This document shows, piece after piece, positions 15,860-24,032 of a DNA stretch of 64,000 nt. The stretch comes from Mesorhizobium australicum WSM2073. Its GTDB lineage: Bacteria; Pseudomonadota; Alphaproteobacteria; Rhizobiales; Rhizobiaceae. The DNA lies in NCBI RefSeq assembly GCF_000230995.2, contig NC_019973.1, positions 2,184,001-2,248,000 on the forward strand, given 5' to 3'. The translations under genes were made by a program, and so were the position numbers. Every line of letters starts with the position of its first letter. Positions within the stretch are counted from its first letter, which is position 1. The notes beneath the pieces are model-generated. The model was not told the DNA's origin and searched no databases. It saw nothing but the letters and a program-made list of their open reading frames with translations.

Positions 15860-17195
15860 CACTACGCGGCGGGAACCTGATCGTCGCTTCAAAACCGTCC
15901 CGTCGGCCGGATGCCGGTGAGGTCAGGACAAGCGTCGCATCGATCTGCTGCAGGATTTTGGTGACGATCGCCAGTCCCAGGCCTGATCCTTCGGCACGCG
16001 TCCCACCGCGTTCGAACCGTTTGACCAGACCGCCGGGAGCTGACGCCACCGGACCTTGGTTGATCACGCTGAGCCGGGCATCGTCAGTGATGCGAACGAC
16101 AACCTCGCCGCCCTCGGCGCCATGCCGCAAGGCGTTCTCGATGAGGTTGCGCAGGATAATGGCCAATGCATCCGTATCGATCGCGGCCAACGCCTTGCCT
16201 TGGTCGGACGCTTCAAGACGAAGCCGACCCCTGTTCTGGCCGTGCTGCTCGAAGTCGGCGACCACCAATGCGGCGACCGCAGCGAGATCGGCTGGCTTGC
16301 CGGCGATCGCTACTCCGGCGTCGGCGCGCGCCAGCTGCATCAGCTTTTCGGACAGGCCGGCGAGGTCGGACAGAGCCGCCTTGATCTGGCGCGGGCGTTT
16401 TCTTGCCGCCTCGTCGGATGTTTCCGCGATCAGGCGCTCCGTTTGTGCCAACGCCCCAGCGATTGGTGTGCGCAATTCATGCGCGGCGTTCGCCGTGAAC
16501 TCCTTTTCAGCATCGAGCGCCATATGCAGGCGCCGCATCAGGCTGTTGACCGACTTGGCGATGGCGGCAAGTTCGGAGGGCAGGTCCTCGGTGCGGATCG
16601 GAGCAAGGTTGTCGCCGTGGCGGGCGCTGATTTCGCCGCGCAGTGTCGCGATCGGCCTCAGGAAACGCGTCAGGGTCAGCCACGCGACAAGTGCGCTCAA
16701 CGGGATGAGAATGATCATCGGTATGAGGAAGCCGGTGGCGGCTTCGAGCGTTTCCTCATTGCGCCGTGAATCGAGCTCGGCGACCTGGATGAGTATTGTG
16801 CCGCTGACCGCGGGCTCGGTGTAGATGCGCCATCCGGCTGCCTCCGAGAAGCCCTGCGCGAGCTCAGCCGTGAGCGGCTCCGCGGGAGCGTCATGGGAAT
16901 GCATGAGAACGCGGCCGCCGGCGTCCCGCACCTGGAAGATGAGGCGGCCGCCTTCGTCGTCCGAAACAGCCTCCCCCAGCCTGCGCGGCGATTGCGATGC
17001 CTCACGCCCGAACATATCGTCGATGACCAGCGGCAGCAGTCTGCGAGCTGCCTCCTGCATCGAATTGTCCATGGCTTCATTGATTTCGCGGTGCAGCGTG
17101 ATGCTTCCGGTGCCAGCGGCGACCAGGCCAACAGCGACCGTGACGAGGATCAGCGACGACACGAGGCGACCGGCAAGGCTGCTGAAGACCTTCAT
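15846..17195 (-). CDS. Sensor histidine kinase (QseC/PmrB-like two-component system)
   Basis: With the ATG at 17195 the protein has 449 residues. A first membrane segment (SSLILVTVAVGLVAAGTGS, about residues 11-29) precedes a periplasmic domain of about 130 residues. A second segment (FLIPMIILIPLSALVAWLTL) leads to a HAMP region, the HisKA box with ANAAHELRTPIAG, and a HATPase with NLIENALRHG and GSGLGLAIV. It autophosphorylates on the histidine and passes the phosphate to the partner regulator. Its start overlaps the regulator stop (ATGA). The pair diverges from PepSY and cytochrome b561 genes, which may be its targets. Confidence 0.92.
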   Translation of the reverse strand: MKVFSSLAGRLVSSLILVTVAVGLVAAGTGSITLHREINEAMDNSMQEAARRLLPLVIDDMFGREASQSPRRLGEAVSDDEGGRLIFQVRDAGGRVLMHSHDAPAEPLTAELAQGFSEAAGWRIYTEPAVSGTILIQVAELDSRRNEETLEAATGFLIPMIILIPLSALVAWLTLTRFLRPIATLRGEISARHGDNLAPIRTEDLPSELAAIAKSVNSLMRRLHMALDAEKEFTANAAHELRTPIAGALAQTERLIAETSDEAARKRPRQIKAALSDLAGLSEKLMQLARADAGVAIAGKPADLAAVAALVVADFEQHGQNRGRLRLEASDQGKALAAIDTDALAIILRNLIENALRHGAEGGEVVVRITDDARLSVINQGPVASAPGGLVKRFERGGTRAEGSGLGLAIVTKILQQIDATLVLTSPASGRRDGFEATIRFPPRSVSPA

Positions 17196-17851
17196 GGGAG
17201 TGCAAGGCGGTAGCCCAACCCCCTCACGGTTGTAAGGACCTGGCGCCCGATCTTCTTGCGCAATCGGCTGACATAGACTTCGACAGTGTTGCTTTCGATC
17301 TCCGCGCCGAAGGCATAGAGCGCGTCCTCGATCTGGTTCTTGCCGACTGTCATACCGGGCCGGCGCAGGAACTGCTCCAGCACCGCCCATTCGCGCGATG
17401 TCAGCATGGCCTCCGTGCCGTCGATGGTAACGCGGCGCGCGGCCTGGTCGATTTCGACGGCTCCGAGCCGGATCAAAGGGTTGGGGTTTCCGGCATAGCG
17501 GCGCGCGACCGCGGCAAGGCGTGCAGACAACTCGCTGAGATCGAAGGGCTTGACCAGATAGTCGTCCGCCCCGGAATTCAGCCCCGCTATGCGGTCTGAG
17601 AGCTGGTCGCGCGCGGTCAGGATGATGACCGGCGTATCGGTGCCTTCACGACGCAGCGTTTTAAGGAATTCGAGACCCTTGCCGTCGGGCAGATGCAGGT
17701 CAAGCAGGAGGAGCATATAGGAAACTACACGGAGGTGATCGCAGGCACCGCCAAGCGTCGTGCTCCAGTCCACGGCGTGGCCGTCGGCAGCGATATGATC
17801 GCGCACCGCTTCGCCCAGCACCGGATCATCTTCGATCAACAGAACGCGCAC
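17192..17851 (-). CDS. OmpR-family response regulator
   Basis: I place the start at the GTG at 17851, because GGAGG lies 4 bases upstream and the protein then begins directly with VRVLLIEDDPVLG, giving 219 residues. An upstream ATG at 17884 would add 11 residues. The receiver domain carries the acidic pair (EDD), the phosphorylated Asp in LLLLDLHLPDG (about residue 51) and the Lys in DDYLVKPFD. The C-terminal winged helix ends in TTVRGLGYRL. It is cotranscribed with the kinase. Confidence 0.92.
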   Translation of the reverse strand: MRVLLIEDDPVLGEAVRDHIAADGHAVDWSTTLGGACDHLRVVSYMLLLLDLHLPDGKGLEFLKTLRREGTDTPVIILTARDQLSDRIAGLNSGADDYLVKPFDLSELSARLAAVARRYAGNPNPLIRLGAVEIDQAARRVTIDGTEAMLTSREWAVLEQFLRRPGMTVGKNQIEDALYAFGAEIESNTVEVYVSRLRKKIGRQVLTTVRGLGYRLALP

Positions 17852-18016
17852 TTCGCCTCCGTGTCGCTGCACACGCGCCTTCATGCGGCACGAGGCTGAC
17901 AGGAAGCTGAATGAAAGCCAACTGAGGCTTTTGCACGATGCGACGCGTGTTCAGGCTGCTGTCAGGTTTCGCGGCCAAGGTCCTCGACATCGGAATTGGC
18001 CGATGGAGAAAATAAG

Positions 18017-18283
18017 ATGAAGACCTTGATCCTGACCGCGCTGGTTATGGCTTTTGCCAGCCCGGCCTTCGCCGCCGACAAATGCGATGTGCCGACCGGC
18101 CAGTGGCAGCCGCGCGAAGCCTTGCAGAAGAAGCTTGAAAGCGAAGGCTGGAAGGTTCGCAGCATCAAGACGGAACACGGCTGCTATGAAGCCAAGGCGC
18201 TAGACGCCAATGGCAAGAAGCTGGAAGCCGTCTTCAATCCCAAGACGCTGGAGTCGGTCGGTGCCGATTCCGATGACGGTTGA
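18017..18283 (+). CDS. Secreted PepSY-like domain protein
   Basis: The ATG at 18017 gives 88 residues beginning with a clear signal peptide (MKTLILTALVMAFASPAFA) and a mature domain of about 68 residues. The pattern LQKKLESEGWKVRSIKTEHGCYEAKALDANGKKLEAVF, read in parts, matches short stand-alone PepSY domains, which are often found beside two-component systems and cytochrome b561 genes. Two cysteines (KCDVP and HGCYE) may form a disulfide. It is followed after 5 bp by the cytochrome b561 gene and diverges from the two-component system. Confidence 0.8.
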   Translation: MKTLILTALVMAFASPAFAADKCDVPTGQWQPREALQKKLESEGWKVRSIKTEHGCYEAKALDANGKKLEAVFNPKTLESVGADSDDG

Positions 18284-18288
18284 CGGCC

Positions 18289-18921
18289 ATGAACGCCACT
18301 GTTTCGACACGAGAAACCTCGGTCGAGTCGACACGAGAAACCTCGGTCGAGTCGACACGAGAAACCTCGGTCGAGTCGACACGAGAGGCCTCGGTCGAGG
18401 TCTGGAGCCCCTACGTCCGCCTCTTTCACTGGTCGCTGGTCCTTTGCGTCGCGGTGGCGTGGCTTTCTTCAGGCGAAATCATGAAGGTGCATGAACTGGC
18501 CGGCTACAGTGCCGGGGTTCTGATTGCCTCGCGTTTGATCGCCGGTCTGGCGGGGTCGGGATACACGCGCTTCCGTCAGTTTGTGCGTGGACCGCGCGTG
18601 GTGAGTTCTTATCTCGCCGACGTGGCGCATGGCGATGAAAAACGCTATCTCGGCCACAACCCCGCCGGCGGTGCAATGGTGCTGGCGCTTCTGGCTTGCG
18701 TGGCAGGAATTGCGCTCACCGGCTGGATGCAGACCACCGATGCCTGGTGGGGCGTGGCCTGGGTCGAGGATACGCACAAGATCCTGGGCAATGGTGTCCT
18801 GGTGCTGATTGGACTTCATGTCGGCGGCGTGCTGTTCGCCAGTCTGCGTCATCATGAAAATCTGGTTCGCGCCATGATCACCGGCCGTAAACGCGCGGCC
18901 TCGCCGCAAGACGTTGGCTGA
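18289..18921 (+). CDS. Cytochrome b561-type membrane protein with a repeat-expanded N-terminus
   Basis: The ATG at 18289 gives 210 residues. After about 40 residues the typical di-heme cytochrome b561 pattern begins: VRLFHWSLVL (heme ligand in helix 1), HELAGYSAG (helix 2), four membrane segments in all, and DTHKILGNGVLVLIGLHVGGVL in the last part. Such proteins shuttle electrons in the inner membrane, often to soluble or membrane partners with PepSY domains. The N-terminus (residues about 6-37) is odd: it consists of repeated TRETSVES octapeptides encoded by 24-bp tandem repeats, not normally present in the family. Confidence 0.88.
   Translation: MNATVSTRETSVESTRETSVESTRETSVESTREASVEVWSPYVRLFHWSLVLCVAVAWLSSGEIMKVHELAGYSAGVLIASRLIAGLAGSGYTRFRQFVRGPRVVSSYLADVAHGDEKRYLGHNPAGGAMVLALLACVAGIALTGWMQTTDAWWGVAWVEDTHKILGNGVLVLIGLHVGGVLFASLRHHENLVRAMITGRKRAASPQDVG
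18304..18399 (+). repeat. Four tandem 24-bp repeats inside the cytochrome b561 gene
   Basis: The unit starts TCGACACGAGAAACCTCGG and ends TCGAG. Copies lie at 18304-18327, 18328-18351, 18352-18375 and 18376-18399. The first three are identical; the fourth has GAGGCC in place of GAAACC. Each unit is eight codons, so changes in copy number keep the frame. Confidence 0.95.
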
Positions 18922-18938
18922 CCGCGGAGAGCGGAAAT

Positions 18939-18971
18939 GCAAGGGCACCCGCAGCGACGCGGCGCCCTTGC
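18939..18971. terminator. Hairpin between convergent genes
   Basis: GCAAGGGC (18939-18946) and GCCCTTGC (18964-18971) form an 8-bp stem between the convergent cytochrome b561 and GlxA-type regulator genes. There is no clear T tract, so it may act as a weak bidirectional terminator or protect mRNA ends. Confidence 0.5.
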
Positions 18972-18978
18972 CGTTCGA

Positions 18979-19974
18979 TCAAGATGACAGGTCCAGCGCC
19001 ACCCGTTCGTCCTGATCGACCCGTCTGGAAAACTCGCGCCGATATTGCACCGGCGATGTCCTTAGCCGCGCGGCAAAATGTTGGCGCAAGGAAGTTGCGC
19101 TGCCGAAGCCGGCCTCGAAGGCGACCATGTCCATCGGCTTGTCCGTCGCCTCCAGCAGCCTCTGCGCCAGCGCGATGCGCTGGTCGGCCAGCCAGTCGCC
19201 GAAGCTGGTACCTGTCGTCTTCTGGAAACGGCGGGTAAAGGTGCGGCGGGTGAGACCGGCCGCGTCAGCGACGCTGTCGAGACTGTGCGGTTCGCCTGAT
19301 GTCGCGCGCACCATGTCGAGAGCCTGGGTAAAGCGGTCGGCGGCCGGGCTCGGCGCTACCGGGCGTTCGATGAACTGCGCCTGTCCGCCTTGCCGGTGCG
19401 GCGAAAGCACGATGTGCCGGGCGAGCCGCAGTGCCGCCTCGGCGCCATAGCGGGCGCGCACGATGTGCAGGCAGCAGTCGAGCCCGGCGGCGACGCCGGC
19501 GGAGGTGACGATGTCGCCGCCGTCAACGTAGAGCACGTCCGCATCGACCGAAATGTCGGGATGGAGAGCCTGCAACTGATCCGTATAGGCCCAATGCGTG
19601 GTCGCCTTCCGTCCTGAAAGCAGGCCGGCGGCGGCGAGGGCAAAGGTGCCGAGGCAGAGGCCCACGATCAGCGCGCCGCGCCGGTGGGCGCGGCCGAGCG
19701 CTTCCTCGAGCGGTTTTGCCACAGGCGCTCCGAGATCCTTCCAGCTCGGGATGATGACGATATCGGCGTCTTCGAGCGCGGCAAGCCCGTGCGGGACCAG
19801 GATGCTCAATCCGGCGTCGGTCTGGATCAGCCCTTCCTCCACGCCGCAGACGCGGAAGTCGAAGCGCGGCAGGCCGAGCCTGGTGCGGTCAGCGCCGAAC
19901 ACCAGGCACGGCACGGAGAGATGGAACGGACTGATGCCGTCGAAGGCGAGGACGGCGATGATGGGAGCGGTCAT
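18979..19974 (-). CDS. GlxA-family transcriptional regulator (DJ-1/PfpI plus AraC HTH)
   Basis: The 331-residue protein combines an N-terminal class I glutamine amidotransferase-like (DJ-1/PfpI) domain and a C-terminal AraC DNA-binding domain. The first (residues about 1-190) has the nucleophile-elbow-like GLCLGTFALAAAG and the ATTHW motif. The second (about 215-320) has two HTH units, including LTRRTFTRRFQKTTGTSFGD and AFEAGFGSATSLRQHFA. The amidotransferase-like domain probably senses a ligand rather than catalysing. It diverges from the cysteine hydrolase gene at 20100 over a 125-bp gap and is probably its regulator. Confidence 0.9.
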   Translation of the reverse strand: MTAPIIAVLAFDGISPFHLSVPCLVFGADRTRLGLPRFDFRVCGVEEGLIQTDAGLSILVPHGLAALEDADIVIIPSWKDLGAPVAKPLEEALGRAHRRGALIVGLCLGTFALAAAGLLSGRKATTHWAYTDQLQALHPDISVDADVLYVDGGDIVTSAGVAAGLDCCLHIVRARYGAEAALRLARHIVLSPHRQGGQAQFIERPVAPSPAADRFTQALDMVRATSGEPHSLDSVADAAGLTRRTFTRRFQKTTGTSFGDWLADQRIALAQRLLEATDKPMDMVAFEAGFGSATSLRQHFAARLRTSPVQYRREFSRRVDQDERVALDLSS

Positions 19975-20099
19975 GGGGCGTTTCCAGCGTGAAGGAGGAT
20001 TGTCCCAATTCTTTCGGATGATGTCAATCGGGCCACTGTTGGGGCCTCGGTCAGCAGGCTATCGTCGGTCCATCGCATTCAAGCCTGAAAGGAAACATC

Positions 20100-20744
20100 A
20101 TGTCTGCCCCAGCCAACACCGCGCTGCGCCGCGCGCTGATCGTCGTCGACGTCCAGAATGACTATGACGGCGGCAACCTGGCTATCCAGCATCCGCCGTT
20201 CCGCGACAGCGTCGTCAACGTGACGCGCGCCATGGATGCCGCATCGGCAGCAGGCATCAAGGTCGTGGTCGTCAAGCAGATGGCGCCCGAGACGTCGCCG
20301 ATCTTCGCCCGGGGCAGCCATGGCGGCGAACTGCATCCCGAGATCGCCAGGCGTGGCCGCGACCATTATGTCGAGAAGAATTTGCCAAGCGCCTTCACCG
20401 GTACCGACCTCGAGGACTGGTTGCGCGCCAACACTATCGATACGATCGCGGTCGTCGGCTACATGACGCATAATTGCGACCTGTCGACCATCATCCATGC
20501 CGTGCATATGGGCTTCGCGGTCGAGTTCCTGTCCGACGCGACCGGTTCGGTGCCTTACGCCAACAGCGCCGGCTACGCCTCGGCGGAGGAGATCCATCGC
20601 GTGGTGAGCATCATCCTGCAGTCGCGCTTCGCCGCGGTGCTCAAGACCGCCGAATGGATCGACTGCCTGGAGACCGGCGCGCTGCCGGAACGCGACACGA
20701 TCCATGCGTCCAACCAGCGGGCGCTGTCGCGCAGCGCCGCGTAG
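20100..20744 (+). CDS. Isochorismatase/nicotinamidase-family cysteine hydrolase
   Basis: The 214-residue protein has the family's catalytic Asp (IVVDVQNDYDGG, about residue 18), a Lys in YVEKNLPSAF (about residue 94) and the nucleophilic Cys in VVGYMTHNCDLST (about residue 127). The preceding cis-peptide region is conserved. Members hydrolyse nicotinamide, carbamoyl or isochorismate substrates. The sequence does not decide which, although the spacing is nearest to the YcaC/nicotinamidase-like groups. It diverges from the GlxA-type regulator, a frequent pairing. Confidence 0.85.
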   Translation: MSAPANTALRRALIVVDVQNDYDGGNLAIQHPPFRDSVVNVTRAMDAASAAGIKVVVVKQMAPETSPIFARGSHGGELHPEIARRGRDHYVEKNLPSAFTGTDLEDWLRANTIDTIAVVGYMTHNCDLSTIIHAVHMGFAVEFLSDATGSVPYANSAGYASAEEIHRVVSIILQSRFAAVLKTAEWIDCLETGALPERDTIHASNQRALSRSAA

Positions 20745-20760
20745 GACGATCCGCAAACGA

Positions 20761-20800
20761 GAAGGGCGCTGCGGCGATGCGGCGCCCTTCTTGTTCTTGT
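20761..20800 (+). terminator. Intrinsic terminator after the cysteine hydrolase gene
   Basis: GAAGGGCGC (20761-20769) pairs with GCGCCCTTC (20782-20790), and a T-rich stretch (TTGTTCTTGT) follows. It lies between the convergent hydrolase and fhs genes and can serve both strands. Confidence 0.75.
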
Positions 20801-20811
20801 CGAGATGAAGA

Positions 20812-22491
20812 TCAGAACAGGCCTTCGATCTGGCCGGCCTCGTTGAGGAAGATCTTTTCCGACGACGGCTTGCTCGGCAGGCCAGGCATGGTCATGACCT
20901 CGCCGCAGATGATGACGACGAAGCCGGCGCCGGCGGACAGCCTGACCTCGCGCACCGGCACGGTGTGGCCGGTCGGCGCGCCGCGCAGGTTCGGGTCGGT
21001 CGAGAACGAGTACTGTGTCTTGGCCATGCAGACCGGAAGGTTGCCGTAACCGGCATCCTCCCAGGCCTTCAACTGGTCGCGCACCGATTTGTCAGCGATG
21101 GCTTCCGAGCCGCGATAGATGCGCTGAACGATGGTGTTTATTTTCTCGAACAGCGGCATGGAGTCGGGATAGAGTGGCGCGAACTGCGAGGCGCCGGATT
21201 CGGCGAGCGCCACCACCTTGTTGGCAAGCTCCTCGATGCCGGCGGAGCCGTTGGCCCAGTGCTTGCACAGGATCGCTTCCTCGCCCATCGAGGCGACATA
21301 GTCCTTGAGCGCCTGAATCTCGGCGTCGGTGTCGGAATAGAAGTGGTTGATGGCAACGACCGCCGGGACGCCGAACTGCCTGATGTTCTCGATGTGGCGT
21401 CCAAGGTTCGGGCAGCCCTTCCTGACGGCTTCGACATTCTCCTTGCCAAGGTCTTCCTTCTTGACGCCGCCATTCATCTTCATGGCGCGCACGGTGGCGA
21501 CGATGACGGTGGCTGCCGGCTTCAGTCCGGCCTTGCGGCACTTGATGTCGAAGAACTTTTCGGCACCTAGATCAGCACCAAAACCGGCTTCGGTGACGAC
21601 GTAGTCGGCAAGCTTGAGCGCCGTCGTGGTGGCGACGACCGAGTTGCAGCCATGCGCGATGTTGGCGAACGGGCCGCCATGCACGAAGGCCGGGTTGTTC
21701 TCCAGCGTCTGCACCAGATTGGGCTGCATGGCATCCTTGAGCAGGACGGCCATGGCGCCATCGGCCTTGAGGTCGCGGGCATAGACCGCCGACTTGTCGC
21801 GGCGATAGGCGACGATGATGTCGCCGAGGCGCTTTTCCAGGTCCTTCAGGTCGGTGGCGAGGCAGAGGATCGCCATCACTTCCGAGGCGACGGTGATGTC
21901 GAAGCCGGCTTCGCGCGGAAAGCCGTTGGCGACGCCTCCGAGCGAGCAGATGATCTCGCGCAGCGCCCGGTCGTTCATGTCCATGACGCGGCGCCACACC
22001 ACGCGGCGGGTGTCGATGCCGAGTTCATTGCCCCAGTAGATGTGGTTGTCGATCAGGGCCGACAAAAGGTTGTGCGCCGTGGTGATGGCGTGGAAGTCGC
22101 CGGTGAAGTGGAGGTTCATGTCCTCCATCGGCACGACCTGCGCGTAACCGCCGCCGGCGGCACCGCCCTTGACGCCGAAATTCGGGCCGAGCGAGGCTTC
22201 GCGGATGCAGACGATCGCCTTCTTGCCGACGCGGTTGAGGCCATCACCGAGGCCGACGGTGGTGGTGGTCTTGCCCTCGCCGGCCGGGGTCGGGTTGATG
22301 GCGGTGACCAGGATCAGCTTGCCGTCCTTGTTGCCCTTCACCGACTTGATGAACTCGGCCGAAATCTTGGCCTTGTCGTGGCCGTAGGGCAGCAGATGTT
22401 CGGTCGGGATGCCGATCTTCTGGCCGATCTCCTGGATCTGCTTTTTCCTGGCGCCACGCGCGATCTCGATGTCGGACTTCACTTCGGCCAT
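20812..22491 (-). CDS. fhs: Formate--tetrahydrofolate ligase
   Basis: The 559-residue protein matches the full length of formyltetrahydrofolate synthetase. It shows the P-loop-like ATP site [14 protein letters not shown] (about residues 68-81), the conserved [21 protein letters not shown] region in parts, and a near-C-terminal [12 protein letters not shown]. It makes 10-formyl-THF from formate, THF and ATP, feeding one-carbon units to purines and fMet-tRNA. It is a single-gene transcript in this window. Confidence 0.97.
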   Translation of the reverse strand: MAEVKSDIEIARGARKKQIQEIGQKIGIPTEHLLPYGHDKAKISAEFIKSVKGNKDGKLILVTAINPTPAGEGKTTTTVGLGDGLNRVGKKAIVCIREASLGPNFGVKGGAAGGGYAQVVPMEDMNLHFTGDFHAITTAHNLLSALIDNHIYWGNELGIDTRRVVWRRVMDMNDRALREIICSLGGVANGFPREAGFDITVASEVMAILCLATDLKDLEKRLGDIIVAYRRDKSAVYARDLKADGAMAVLLKDAMQPNLVQTLENNPAFVHGGPFANIAHGCNSVVATTTALKLADYVVTEAGFGADLGAEKFFDIKCRKAGLKPAATVIVATVRAMKMNGGVKKEDLGKENVEAVRKGCPNLGRHIENIRQFGVPAVVAINHFYSDTDAEIQALKDYVASMGEEAILCKHWANGSAGIEELANKVVALAESGASQFAPLYPDSMPLFEKINTIVQRIYRGSEAIADKSVRDQLKAWEDAGYGNLPVCMAKTQYSFSTDPNLRGAPTGHTVPVREVRLSAGAGFVVIICGEVMTMPGLPSKPSSEKIFLNEAGQIEGLF

Positions 22492-22804
22492 GACGGCGTT
22501 CCTCTGGATTGGACGGTGGAGGGGACGGGGTTGATCTTACTCGCAAGAAGGCTGGAGCCGGACGCGCGGGGCATCTAACCCTGTCGCTGCGGCGGCGTCA
22601 ACTTTCATGCAACTATGTTTCCTATAGAGAAAATTCCTCTGCGGCGGGCCGACCTATTCCCGGTTCTTTATGGCTCCGCTTGCCGCGCCGTATAGAAGCC
22701 AGAGCAGGGGCGCTTCCGCCGTCTCAAAACAGCCGCACAATGCACGGAATGCGACAGACGCGACGACGCAAATCCGCCATCGCGAGTGTTGCCGTGGGAC
22801 AGCG
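22492..22804. other. Intergenic region, fhs promoter side
   Basis: These 313 bp separate the fhs start from the end of the DUF2333 gene on the same strand. The stretch must hold the fhs promoter. I see no clear terminator with a T tract, riboswitch or small ORF that I can support. Confidence 0.4.
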
Positions 22805-23929
22805 CTACTGCGTCAGCACGTTGCTGATTTCAACCATGTTCGAGCGCACCCGAAGCACGTAGAAGCCCATCGTCGTCAGATGGGTGGGCAGCAGCCAGCC
22901 GTCCTCGCGGCCATTGGCGATGATGAAGGGCTGGATGCGCAGGGCCGACACGAACTGCGCGTCCATCGTATCCCACAGGCTCTGCAGGTGCTTTTCCTTG
23001 ATGACGTCCTCGAAGTCGGCCTGGGCGCCCTTCATCAGGCCGTAATAGGCATAGAGCTGGCCATAGGCGAACCAGTAGCGGTCGTCGGCGCGGGTGTCGA
23101 ACCAGCCATTGTTGTGGTTCTCGGCACGCTCCTTGAGGATGGCGGAGGTCGAGCCGATGTCACTGGCGATGCGATCGATATACTGCTTCAGATTGTCGGC
23201 GCGGGCATCGAAAGTGGCCTGGCAGGTGGCGAGCCGGGCATTGAACGAACGCAGCTTGCGCACGGCGTCGCGATAGTAGCTCGGCGTCGGTGTCTTCGGT
23301 CCAAACGGGCTCACGCCGAAATACCAGGTATACTCGTCGAACTGCAGATTGCCACGCGCGTCCTGCAGGTCGGCATCGATCTGCGAGGTGGTGCGCACGC
23401 GGCCGAGATTGTCGGCAAGCTCGGTCGCCGTGCGTCGCACCGCCTGGTTGATGCCGCGCTGGAAAGAGGCCTTGTTGTCCATCCACGGGGTGTTGTCCCA
23501 GTCGATGCCGAACAGGCCGAGCTTGTAGAGGATCATCGACGAGATCCAGGCATTCTGGTTGACGTTGAAGTCAGTCAGGTCCGCCGCCACCTGGGCGATG
23601 CCGGAGTTGCCGCAAGTCTTGGCCGTGTCGGTGCCGGCGCCGGCGGCCACCTGTTCACCGGCGGAAACGTTGCGCTTCTCGAACGTATAGGTGTCCGGGT
23701 AGTTCGGGTTGAACCTGTTCCACCACTGGGTGGCGTAGAAGAAGTTGGCGTAAAGGCCGATCAGCACCAGCAAGGCTAGGCCGACGACGGCCTTCAGGAT
23801 CCAGCCGCGCTGCGTGTACCAGCGGCCGGCCCACAAGAAGGGCCACAGGATCACGCCGATCAGAAGGCCGATGCCGCGGCCGATCCACTGGAACAGCTTG
23901 ACGAAGAAGTTCACGATCGGGTCGAGCAT
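22805..23929 (-). CDS. DUF2333-family membrane-anchored protein
   Basis: The 374-residue protein starts with an amphipathic and hydrophobic N-terminus (FFVKLFQWIGRGIGLLIGVI) and a second membrane segment (LKAVVGLALLVLIGLYANFF, about residues 45-64). The remaining roughly 300 residues would be periplasmic. Conserved-looking features include NAWISSMILYKLGLFGIDWDNTPW read in parts and two separated cysteines (TCGNSG, ATCQATF). The pattern fits DUF2333, a family without known function. It is the last gene of an operon with an AAA ATPase and a coiled-coil protein. Confidence 0.75.
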   Translation of the reverse strand: MLDPIVNFFVKLFQWIGRGIGLLIGVILWPFLWAGRWYTQRGWILKAVVGLALLVLIGLYANFFYATQWWNRFNPNYPDTYTFEKRNVSAGEQVAAGAGTDTAKTCGNSGIAQVAADLTDFNVNQNAWISSMILYKLGLFGIDWDNTPWMDNKASFQRGINQAVRRTATELADNLGRVRTTSQIDADLQDARGNLQFDEYTWYFGVSPFGPKTPTPSYYRDAVRKLRSFNARLATCQATFDARADNLKQYIDRIASDIGSTSAILKERAENHNNGWFDTRADDRYWFAYGQLYAYYGLMKGAQADFEDVIKEKHLQSLWDTMDAQFVSALRIQPFIIANGREDGWLLPTHLTTMGFYVLRVRSNMVEISNVLTQ

Positions 23930-24032
23930 GGCTGTATCACCCCCTCAGCACGATGCCAAAAAGTTGCAGACTTTTTGGATAACATCATGCACCAAAACAA
24001 CAAGTTAGAACGGAATGACGGTTCATATCGTT

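Noticed and set aside
18304..18399. Possible CRISPR array
   Set aside because: The 24-bp repeats follow one another without spacers and lie in frame inside a coding gene; no cas genes are near.
22492..22804. Possible riboswitch before fhs
   Set aside because: No recognisable conserved core of a known class and no terminator or sequestered ribosome binding site could be seen.
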